Origin: Betaproteobacteria bacterium
GTDB taxonomy: Bacteria; Pseudomonadota; Gammaproteobacteria; Burkholderiales; SG8-39
Length of the DNA stretch: 8,285 nucleotides
Assembly: GCA_019245555.1 (NCBI GenBank)
Contig: JAFARH010000450.1
Location: forward strand, 1 to 8,285
Direction of reading: 5' to 3'
Shown one piece after another: positions 1 to 6,515 of this stretch. The notes beneath the pieces are model-generated. The model saw only the letters and a list, made by a program, of their open reading frames with translations, made no database searches and was not told where the DNA came from. Both the position numbers and the translations under genes were made by a program. The first letter of the stretch is position 1, and each line of letters starts with the position of its first letter.

Positions 1-1830
1 GCCCTGCTGCAATTCCTGCAGCAGCAGCGCGGCTTCGACTTCACCGGCTACAAGCGCCCGAGCCTGATGCGCCGCGTGCAGCGGCGCATGCAGATCGCCG
101 GCGTCGAGGGCTTCGACAGCTACATCGACTACCTCGAGGTGCATCCCGAGGAGTTCGCGCAGCTCTTCAATACCATCCTCATCAACGTCACCTCGTTCTT
201 CCGCGATGATGCGGCGTGGGAATACCTGCGCAAGGAAACGATCCCACAGCTTCTCGGTAGCAAGGGAGCACAGGACCAGGTGCGCATCTGGTCGGCGGGC
301 TGCGCCTCCGGGCAGGAAGCCTATTCGCTGGCGATTTCCTTCGCCGAGGCGATGGGCGCCGAAGACTTTCGCGATCGCGTCAAGGTCTATGGAACCGACG
401 CCGACGAGGAGGCGCTCAACCAGGCGCGGCTCGCCGGCTATTCGGAGAAGGACCTCGAAGGCGTCGACCCGACGCTCGTACAGCGCTACTTCGAACGCCA
501 GAACGGCCGCTTCGTTTTCCGCCCCGACCTGCGCCGCGCGGTGATCTTCGGCCGGCATGACATCGTGCAGGACGCGCCCATCTCGCGGCTCGACCTGCTC
601 GTGTGCCGCAACACGCTCATGTACTTCAACGCCGAGACCCAGTCGAAGATCCTGCAGCGCTTCCACTTCGCGCTGAACGGCGACGGCAACGGCCACGGCT
701 ATCTTTTCCTCGGCCGCGCCGAGATGCTGCTTTCGCACGGCAGCCTCTTCACGCCGCTCAACCTTAAATGCCGCGTCTTCGCCAAGGTGCCGCAGCCCGG
801 CCTCGGGGGGCGTGCGCGCGCAGCAGCACTCGTCAACGCCAACGGTAATGGAAACGACCTCATGCGCAATGATCGCCTGCGGGACCTCGCGCTCGAAGAA
901 TCTCCGATCGCGCGGATCATCGTCGACGCGAATGGCACGCTCTACATGGCGAACCAGAAGGCGCGCGTCATGTTCAGCATCAACCCGAAGGACATCGGCC
1001 GGCCGCTGCAGGACCTCGAGATCTCCTACCGGCCGCTCGAGCTGCGCTCGCTGATCGAGCAGTCCTACGCCGAGCGGCGCTCGGTGACGCAGACCTCGGT
1101 GGAGCGTCGCTTCCAGGGTGGCGAGCCGCAATACTTCGACGTGGTCGTCGCACCGCTCTTCGACGACGCGCAGAACCCGCACGGCGTGGGCATCACCTTC
1201 CTCGACGTCACCCGCTACTCGATGATGACCGACGAGCTGCAGCGCTCGCGCGAGGAAATCCAGACGACCAACGAGGAGCTGCAATCGTCCAACGAGGAGC
1301 TGGAGACGACCAACGAGGAGCTGCAGTCCTCGAACGAAGAATTGGAAACAACAAACGAAGAGCTCCAATCGACCAACGAGGAGCTCGAGACGATGAACGA
1401 GGAGCTCCAGTCCACCAACGAGGAGTTGCAGACGGTGAACGAGGAGCTGCGCCAGCGCACCGACGAGATGAACCAGCTGAACGCGTTCCTCGAGTCGGTG
1501 CTCACGGGCCTCCGCGCCGCGGCGGTCGTGGTGAACCACAACCTTAACGTGCTTGTCTGGAACAAGCGCGCCGAGGATCTCTGGGGCCTGCGCTCCGACG
1601 AAGTGCAAGGCCGCTCGCTCCTCAACCTCGACATCGGCCTGCCGGTCGGCCAGCTGCGCGATGTCATCCGCCCGTGCCTGAACGGTGACAGCGACCACCA
1701 GCAGGTCGAACTCGACGCCGTCAACCGTCGTGGCAAGAAGATCAAGTGCCGCGTCACCTGCACGCCGCTCGTCACGCCGTCAAAGAAGCGTGAAGGCGTG
1801 ATCCTCCTGATGGAGGAAGTCGAGAAGTAA
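1..1830 (+). CDS. cheR: CheR-type protein-glutamate O-methyltransferase fused to PAS - coiled coil - PAS (5' partial)
   Basis: The reading frame is open to the left edge, and the first visible residues (FDFTGYKRPSLMRR) are already the CheR N-terminal helical domain. The start therefore lies outside the window and the ATG at 67 is internal. Probably only a few dozen residues are missing, but a domain further upstream cannot be excluded. Numbering from the first visible codon: TSFFRD at 64-69; SAM-binding loop WSAGCASGQE at 97-106; acidic GTD at 131-133; DLLVCRN at 198-204, matching the CheR DLIFCRN motif; the methyltransferase domain ends near 265. A first PAS-like domain follows (about 294-395), then a heptad coiled coil (422-484), then a second PAS-like domain (about 497-600). 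Family role: SAM-dependent methylation of glutamates on receptors, in the cytoplasm. The PAS domains suggest sensing of a ligand or redox signal, but no cofactor residue can be assigned. It is probably co-transcribed with cheB, 43 bp downstream. Confident for CheR; the target is unknown. Confidence 0.93.
   Translation, partial: ALLQFLQQQRGFDFTGYKRPSLMRRVQRRMQIAGVEGFDSYIDYLEVHPEEFAQLFNTILINVTSFFRDDAAWEYLRKETIPQLLGSKGAQDQVRIWSAGCASGQEAYSLAISFAEAMGAEDFRDRVKVYGTDADEEALNQARLAGYSEKDLEGVDPTLVQRYFERQNGRFVFRPDLRRAVIFGRHDIVQDAPISRLDLLVCRNTLMYFNAETQSKILQRFHFALNGDGNGHGYLFLGRAEMLLSHGSLFTPLNLKCRVFAKVPQPGLGGRARAAALVNANGNGNDLMRNDRLRDLALEESPIARIIVDANGTLYMANQKARVMFSINPKDIGRPLQDLEISYRPLELRSLIEQSYAERRSVTQTSVERRFQGGEPQYFDVVVAPLFDDAQNPHGVGITFLDVTRYSMMTDELQRSREEIQTTNEELQSSNEELETTNEELQSSNEELETTNEELQSTNEELETMNEELQSTNEELQTVNEELRQRTDEMNQLNAFLESVLTGLRAAAVVVNHNLNVLVWNKRAEDLWGLRSDEVQGRSLLNLDIGLPVGQLRDVIRPCLNGDSDHQQVELDAVNRRGKKIKCRVTCTPLVTPSKKREGVILLMEEVEK
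1264..1452 (+). repeat. Nine tandem 21-bp units encoding a heptad coiled coil
   Basis: Nine consecutive 21-bp units encode heptads of the form xxNEELx. They mostly alternate Q-ending and E-ending units, so there is also a 42-bp super-period. The protein pattern (TTNEELQ, SSNEELE and variants) is a charged parallel coiled coil linking the two PAS domains, a typical signalling helix. Similar NEELQ/NEELE linkers are common in CheR-PAS fusion proteins. Units 4-5 (about 1328-1374) use different, AT-richer codons (GAA, TTG, ACA, CAA) from their neighbours, so the protein repeat is better conserved than the DNA repeat. Confidence 0.9.
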
Positions 1831-1842
1831 GGTAGCTGCCCG

Positions 1843-1873
1843 CCTAGGGGCCCGAAGCTTGCAGGCTTCTAGG
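1843..1873 (+). promoter_or_regulatory. cheB leader with inverted repeats over the probable ribosome binding site
   Basis: The 43-base gap between cheR and cheB contains CCTAG at 1843-1847 and its complement CTAGG at 1869-1873. Inside this pair lie GAAGC at 1854-1858 and GCTTC at 1865-1869. Together they could form a small imperfect hairpin ending at the base before the cheB ATG. The only plausible Shine-Dalgarno triplet at good spacing, AGG at 1863-1865, would fall in the loop and stem, so the structure could modulate cheB translation. The stems are short (4-5 bp) and could be chance. Confidence 0.25.
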
Positions 1874-2902
1874 ATGGCCAAGAAGGACATCATCGTAGTC
1901 GGCGCCTCGGCAGGCGGCATGGGCGCGCTCGAGAAGCTCGTCGCTGGCCTGCCTGCTGACTTCCCGGCGGCGATCTTCGTCGTCTGGCACCTCTCGCCGG
2001 GTGTTAAGAGCGTGCTGCCTGCGGTGATGTCGCGCGCCGGCCCTGTGCCCGCGGTGCATCCCAGGGATGGCGATCCGATCCAACCCGGGCACATCTACGT
2101 CGCGCCGAACGACCATCATCTGCTGCTCGAGCGTGGCTACGTCCGCGTCACCAAGGGTCCCAAAGAAAACCGCTTCCGCCCCGCCGTCGATCCGCTCTTT
2201 CGCTCAGCCGCTTACATCTATGGCCCACGCGTAGTCGGCGTGGTCCTCTCCGGCGCGCTCGACGACGGCACGGCGGGCCTGTGGGCGATCAAGATGCGCG
2301 GCGGCACCGCGGTCGTGCAGGACCCTGCCGACGCCATGCACCGCTCTATGCCGCTCAGCGCGCTCGACAACGTCGAGGTCGACTACAAGGTGCCGGTGGC
2401 CGAGATCGGGCCGCTGCTCGCGCGTCTTACGCGCGAGGAGGCAGCCCCGGAGCCGCTCATTGCCGCGACCGAGCGCGAGAAGATGGAAGCCGAGGTCAAG
2501 ATCGCGCGCGAGGCGGACTCGCGCATCGAGAGCGTCATGCAATACGGCCAGCTCTCCCCTTTCACCTGTCCGGAATGCCATGGCGTGCTGACCATGTTCC
2601 GCGAGGGCAACATCGTCCGCTTCCGCTGCCACACGGGTCATGCGCTCTCAAACGGCACGCTGCTCGAGGCCGGCACCGAGCAGGTGGAGCAGCGGCTGAT
2701 GGATGCCGTGCGCGCCCTCGACGAGACAATCATGCTGCTGAACCAGCTCGGCGAGCAGTATGCGAAGCAAGGAAACACGGCGGCCGCGGAGCAGTGCTTC
2801 ACTCGCGCACGCGATGCCTACGAGCGCTCGCGGCCGATTCGCGAAGCGGCGCTCGCCAACGAGGAACTCACCACCGACGACCTGCGCCAGGCGCAGGGCT
2901 AG
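1874..2902 (+). CDS. cheB: CheB-type protein-glutamate methylesterase, no receiver domain, C-terminal Cys/His zinc-ribbon-like extension
   Basis: A 342-residue protein. I chose ATG 1874 because MAKKDIIVVGASAGG begins exactly as isolated CheB catalytic domains do; a TTG at 1859 would add only five unrelated residues. The catalytic triad is visible: Ser12 in GASAGG, His39 in VVWHLSPG, and Asp131 in LSGALDDGTAG. Family role: hydrolysis of glutamyl methyl esters and deamidation of receptor glutamines, opposing CheR. The N-terminal receiver domain that controls classical CheB is absent, so phosphorylation by CheA is unlikely to be the switch. After the esterase domain (about 5-185) and a charged helical linker there is a cluster Cys232-x2-Cys235 ... 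Cys252-x3-His256 (CPECHG and RFRCHTGHA), probably binding zinc, then a helical tail. This extension recurs in receiver-less CheB proteins. It is likely the operon partner of the upstream CheR-PAS gene. Confident for the family; its physiological target is unknown. Confidence 0.93.
   Translation: MAKKDIIVVGASAGGMGALEKLVAGLPADFPAAIFVVWHLSPGVKSVLPAVMSRAGPVPAVHPRDGDPIQPGHIYVAPNDHHLLLERGYVRVTKGPKENRFRPAVDPLFRSAAYIYGPRVVGVVLSGALDDGTAGLWAIKMRGGTAVVQDPADAMHRSMPLSALDNVEVDYKVPVAEIGPLLARLTREEAAPEPLIAATEREKMEAEVKIAREADSRIESVMQYGQLSPFTCPECHGVLTMFREGNIVRFRCHTGHALSNGTLLEAGTEQVEQRLMDAVRALDETIMLLNQLGEQYAKQGNTAAAEQCFTRARDAYERSRPIREAALANEELTTDDLRQAQG
2881..2897. terminator. Small GC hairpin at the convergent gene ends (weak terminator candidate)
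   Basis: CCTGCG (2881-2886) and CGCAGG (2892-2897) form a perfect 6-bp stem with a 5-base loop, two bases before the overlapping stop codons. On the - strand it lies just after the heparinase-family stop; on the + strand it is the last coding part of cheB. Neither side has a proper T-tract, so intrinsic termination is doubtful. A second imperfect hairpin (2934-2941 with 2949-2957) lies just beyond. Both may be chance in GC-rich DNA. Confidence 0.2.
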
Positions 2903-4917
2903 GCGTTCTTGATTTCGATTGTCGTGCGCAGAAGCGCAGGCGCCGAGAGCCTGGCGCGCCACGCGATCGTGCTCGTCGGCTGGCGTCGATCAAAGCCGCG
3001 CGAGATCCAGCCCGAGACCGGCGAGAGGCTGCCGCGATAGATCTCAGCGGTGCCGTTCTCCGGCAGCATGAGCCGCAGCGCGATGCCATCGCGCTCGATG
3101 ATGAAGCCGCCGGCTACGGCATCGACCCGGCATTGCTCCGCGCAGTGGAAGAAGAGCTCGACCTCGTGCTCTTCTCCCATCTCCAGGTTGTCTTCGATCA
3201 GCAACCGCCGCGCAGCCTTGTCGAGCTCGATGAGCCGGCGATGCTTCACCGGATCGTCGAGCCTGAGATACCCATCGTGCCAGCCTTCGAAGCTGTCTTT
3301 CTCCGCTGACGAGAGCCACAAGCCGCAGCCCGCGCGCGCCTTCTCCAACCACAGGAAATTGCCGCCCTGCTCCGATTGATCGCGCCCGTCGACGCGCACC
3401 GTGTTGTGCGCCGACGTGCCACGGAAGAATTGCCGCCAGCGTTCCTGCGTGTGATAGGCGTAGGTGCCGGGATCGATCAGGAACTCGCGGCCGCCGACCG
3501 ACAGCGTGAAGGAGAGCGCGTCGGCGTGGCCGTGCGCGGCGATCGACGTGTAGCCGAGCGGCCCGGCGTCGACCACGGCGCGGATCTCGTTCGGCGTGTC
3601 GAACTCCGCGCCGAGAATGTAGTAGCCGCCGTCGGGGAACGTCTGTCGCTGCGGCAGACGCGTCGCCTCGGTATCCAGCGCCTCGTACTGCGCGGCGGCT
3701 TGAGCGCCGAGCAGCCAGCGCGCCTTGTCATCGAGCTTTTCCGCCTTGAGCTTGAAGTCGCCGCGGCGGAAAAGCAGTGCGCCGAGCGATAGGGCCGAGC
3801 GGTAAGGCGAGAACGCCGGGTCCTGGTCGAGGCGCACAACGTAGCCATCGTCGGCGTCGCCGAACATCGGCACGTTGCCGCCCTTGTCCATGATGGAGGC
3901 GATGAAGTCCATCATCGCCTCGATGCGCGACTCGTAGTCGGCGCTGAACCATTCGCCGTTCGCTTTCCCGGCGAGCAGGCAGAGCACCATCATGTCGAGC
4001 ACGAACTGCTGGTACCAGACCGCCTGCTCGCGGTTTACGCCATCCGGCGCTGTCTGCGCGAGCGCTTCGCGCTCCAGGATGTTCTTGGCGGCGGCGCGCC
4101 ACTCGCGCATCTCGCGCCAGCATGGCCACGTGACGCCCGCGATGAATAGGCCCGCCGCTTCGCCGATCAGGTGATTGTTCGCCGACGAATGCGCCGAGAA
4201 CCAGTGGCGCACGAAGTGCGCGTGCTCGTATACCGAGCGCAGCCACCGCTGCTCGAAGTCAGGATCGAGCGCCGGCTTCACCAGCTGCCAGGCGATCGAC
4301 CAGTTGACGAGGCGCAGGCCCGCCTCGAGCGCGCTCGACCAGTTCGGTCCGCGTCCGTAGGGACAGGCGAGGAACCAGCTGTCGAGCTGCGTGGACAGCG
4401 CATCTACATAGTGACGATCGCCGGTCAGCGCATAGGCCTGTGCGAGCGAGACCAGCTGGAGGTGGCGATTGGGCTCCCAGAGGTACTTGATGTCGCCGAC
4501 CAGGTCGGGATCGCGATAATCGAGGAGCTTGCCGAAGTCGAGCGGCGCCTCGATGCCGGTCTTCGGATCGCGGTTCCAGCACGGCGGCTGGCCGAGCTCG
4601 AGCTCGCGCAGCGCGAAGATGTCGAGCCGGCCTTCCGCGACGCGCTCGGCGGCCGCGAGATAGGGGCCGGGCTCGATGCCGACGTCCTTGTGCACCCAGG
4701 GCTTCGCCGTCTCTCCGTCCGGCTGCGGGACGAGCGGGGCGCGCACGATCCCCGAGCGTTCGGCGCGTGCCAGCACCGCGCGCAGCGTGCGATGGGCCAC
4801 CTCCACCGGCGTCATGCAACGCAGGCGGTTCAGGCGCCAACGCAGCGTGCGCTTTACTTTCGGCGCGATTGGTCCGAAAGGGTCCGGGACCAGATTTCGA
4901 GGTTCAGTAGCGTCCAC
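2899..4917 (-). CDS. Heparinase II/III-family protein (probable polysaccharide lyase of an exopolysaccharide cluster)
   Basis: About 672 residues from GTG 4917. Family members depolymerise uronic-acid polysaccharides by beta-elimination. The N-terminal part is an all-helical (alpha/alpha) toroid typical of the family. It holds NNH at 247-249 and Tyr302 in WYQQF, which suit the catalytic Asn/His and Tyr positions. The C-terminal beta-sandwich domain holds AHGHADALSF with His462/His464, then FLIDPGTYAY and GTSAHNTVRVDG, hallmarks of the heparinase II/III domain. Start: the segment LRWRLNRLRCMTPVEVAHR looks like the conserved N-terminus, so ATG 4815 would cut into it. GTG 4917 has GAAGAG five bases upstream and overlaps the preceding amidotransferase gene by 64 bp. 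No signal peptide is visible with either start, which is odd for an extracellular lyase and suggests cytoplasmic action or non-classical export. Similar proteins occur in exopolysaccharide clusters, including those with exosortase. Substrate unknown. Confidence 0.88.
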   Translation of the reverse strand: MDATEPRNLVPDPFGPIAPKVKRTLRWRLNRLRCMTPVEVAHRTLRAVLARAERSGIVRAPLVPQPDGETAKPWVHKDVGIEPGPYLAAAERVAEGRLDIFALRELELGQPPCWNRDPKTGIEAPLDFGKLLDYRDPDLVGDIKYLWEPNRHLQLVSLAQAYALTGDRHYVDALSTQLDSWFLACPYGRGPNWSSALEAGLRLVNWSIAWQLVKPALDPDFEQRWLRSVYEHAHFVRHWFSAHSSANNHLIGEAAGLFIAGVTWPCWREMREWRAAAKNILEREALAQTAPDGVNREQAVWYQQFVLDMMVLCLLAGKANGEWFSADYESRIEAMMDFIASIMDKGGNVPMFGDADDGYVVRLDQDPAFSPYRSALSLGALLFRRGDFKLKAEKLDDKARWLLGAQAAAQYEALDTEATRLPQRQTFPDGGYYILGAEFDTPNEIRAVVDAGPLGYTSIAAHGHADALSFTLSVGGREFLIDPGTYAYHTQERWRQFFRGTSAHNTVRVDGRDQSEQGGNFLWLEKARAGCGLWLSSAEKDSFEGWHDGYLRLDDPVKHRRLIELDKAARRLLIEDNLEMGEEHEVELFFHCAEQCRVDAVAGGFIIERDGIALRLMLPENGTAEIYRGSLSPVSGWISRGFDRRQPTSTIAWRARLSAPALLRTTIEIKNA

Positions 4918-6515
4918 AGTGTCTCTTCGTGATTGCGCTTGCCGGCGAGCTGCTCGTCCAGCAGGCGATCGAGTACTTTTCCGTCGTAATACGCGCGCGT
5001 GCGCGAGCCGTTCCCGCGCAGTTGATCGAGGACCCCTTGCTCGCGCATCAGGTCGCCGACCGGGATGCGGAACCCGGCCTTGCGAGGCTTGAGGTTCGCA
5101 TCGCCGATCAGCTTGCGATCGGCCTGGCGCAGGATCCATTTCGTCGACAGGCCTCGCACGCGTGCCGAGTCCGGCAATGCCGAGACGTATTCCGCGACGC
5201 GATGATCGAGGAACGGCATGCGCAGCTCGAGCGATGCGGCGGCTGTCATGCGGTCCGAGCGCTCGAGCAGGTTGTCGGCGAGCCAGCCGGTCTGCTCGTA
5301 GAAAAGAATGTTGCGCAGCGCGCTCGCCCTGCCCTCTTCCACCGGCAGCCGGGGATCGGCGACCGGGATGACGAACAGTCCATTCACCCGCTTCGGGCTC
5401 AGCTTGAATCCGCGCAGGAACGTATGGCGGCGGTAGCCGCCGAGAATCTCGTCGCCGCCATCGCCCGACAGTGCGACCTTCACCTTGCGAGCCGCCTCGC
5501 GCGCGAGGAGATGCAGCGCCACGTCCGCCGGTCGCGAGACCGGCGCATCGCGGCTCGTGATCAGGTGCGGCAACTGCGCTAGCACGTCGCGGCGCTCGAG
5601 CACGATCTCGTGGTGCTGCGTGCCGAAGTGCTCGGCCACGCGCTTGGCGGCAGCCAATTCGCTGCGCCTGTCGTCGGCAAAGCCGGCGCAGAACGTCGTC
5701 ACATGGTCATGGCGCGTGCGTGCGAGCGCCACGATCGCCGCCGAGTCGTACCCGCCGGAAAGCAGCACGCCGACCTTCGGCGTTTGCATATTGAGCTCGA
5801 CCGCTTCCGCGAGTCGCTCGATAAACCCTTCCACCGGGTTCGCCGGTCCGCGCGCGATAGGAGCCTCGCCATCCGGCGGGCTCCAGTAGCGCGTCTCGCG
5901 CAGCGTGCCGAACTGCCAGAGCGCGTACGTGCCGGGCACGAGCTTGCGTACGTTCGCAATGAGTGTTCGCGGCCCACGAACGAAACGCTGGGCCAGGTAT
6001 TCGCCGACCGCGTTGGTGTCGATCTCGACCTTCACACCCGGCGCTCGCGTCAGCGCCCTTACCTCGGAGGCAAAGCTGAGCGCCCCACCCGCCTGGTGCA
6101 TATAGAGCGGCTTCTGCCCGAAGCGGTCTCGCGCGAGCATCAGCCGCTCCTTCGGCGCATCCCAGATGGCGAAGGCAAAGGCGCCGCGCAGGTGCTTCAC
6201 CATCTCCTTGTCCCATTGCTGGTAGGCGCGGAGGAGAAGCTCCGCGTCGGACCTGGTCCTCAACTGGTAGCCGCGCTTCGCGAGATCCTTGCGCAGGTCG
6301 GCGCCATTGACGATCGCACCGTCGAGCGCAAGCGAAATGCGGCTCGTCTCGTCTGTCACGGATGCAGCCATCACTACGGCCCGACGCGGCTGCTGGTCGA
6401 TGACCGCCGACAACGCATCGCCATCGCCGCGGTGCGCCAGCGCTTCCGCCATCGGCCCGAGGGCGTGAGCGTCGGGCGCGGCGCTGGTCGTTGCCCAGCC
6501 GGCTAGGCCGCACAT
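4854..6515 (-). CDS. asnB: Asparagine-synthase-type amidotransferase, divergent paralogue with altered glutaminase domain
   Basis: 553 residues from ATG 6515, chosen because the product begins MCGLAGW, with the class II amidotransferase nucleophile Cys2, and has a strong Shine-Dalgarno five bases upstream. Family role: the N-terminal domain releases ammonia from glutamine, and the C-terminal ATP-pyrophosphatase domain uses it to amidate an adenylated carboxylate. Visible: HRGDGDA at 28-34 (usual HRGPDG), DGA at 65-67 where the family has NGE, SDAE at 89-92, ARDRFGQKPLY, ATP loop SGGYDS at 253-258, SGDGGDE at 350-356, and MPFLDHRVAEY. Oddities: Asp65 replaces the oxyanion-hole Asn; the usual RLxIxD...QPM segment is shortened and unrecognisable (an RR pair at 44-45 may be its remnant); and about 55 residues present in the neighbour are missing after GGYRRH. 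In polysaccharide clusters such enzymes (for example WbpS, WbtH) amidate sugar uronates, which is a likelier role here than asparagine synthesis. It overlaps the upstream paralogue by 13 bp. Confidence 0.88.
   Translation of the reverse strand: MCGLAGWATTSAAPDAHALGPMAEALAHRGDGDALSAVIDQQPRRAVVMAASVTDETSRISLALDGAIVNGADLRKDLAKRGYQLRTRSDAELLLRAYQQWDKEMVKHLRGAFAFAIWDAPKERLMLARDRFGQKPLYMHQAGGALSFASEVRALTRAPGVKVEIDTNAVGEYLAQRFVRGPRTLIANVRKLVPGTYALWQFGTLRETRYWSPPDGEAPIARGPANPVEGFIERLAEAVELNMQTPKVGVLLSGGYDSAAIVALARTRHDHVTTFCAGFADDRRSELAAAKRVAEHFGTQHHEIVLERRDVLAQLPHLITSRDAPVSRPADVALHLLAREAARKVKVALSGDGGDEILGGYRRHTFLRGFKLSPKRVNGLFVIPVADPRLPVEEGRASALRNILFYEQTGWLADNLLERSDRMTAAASLELRMPFLDHRVAEYVSALPDSARVRGLSTKWILRQADRKLIGDANLKPRKAGFRIPVGDLMREQGVLDQLRGNGSRTRAYYDGKVLDRLLDEQLAGKRNHEETLWTLLNLEIWSRTLSDQSRRK
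4923..4928 (-). promoter_or_regulatory. Possible ribosome binding site for the GTG start at 4917
   Basis: On the - strand GAAGAG (4928-4923) lies five bases before GTG 4917, inside the coding end of the upstream amidotransferase gene. No comparable purine stretch precedes the alternative ATG at 4815. This is the main nucleotide-level reason for preferring the GTG. Confidence 0.4.

Noticed and set aside
67..69. ATG as the start of the CheR gene
   Set aside because: The upstream frame is open and encodes conserved CheR N-terminal residues, so the true start is outside the window.
1264..1452. Tandem repeats as a CRISPR or non-coding repeat array
   Set aside because: The units are contiguous 21-mers without spacers, in frame, and encode a coiled coil.
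2281..3309. + strand frame of 342 codons crossing the cheB end
   Set aside because: It is out of frame with cheB and antisense to the lyase gene, with Arg/Ala-rich composition and no motif.
4171..4932. + strand frame of 253 codons opposite the lyase gene
   Set aside because: It is antisense to conserved heparinase-family sequence, including the NNH motif region, and has no domain or convincing ribosome site.
4918..5139. Upstream extension of the lyase gene to 5139
   Set aside because: The added part is low-complexity Arg/Ala sequence read out of frame from the amidotransferase gene.
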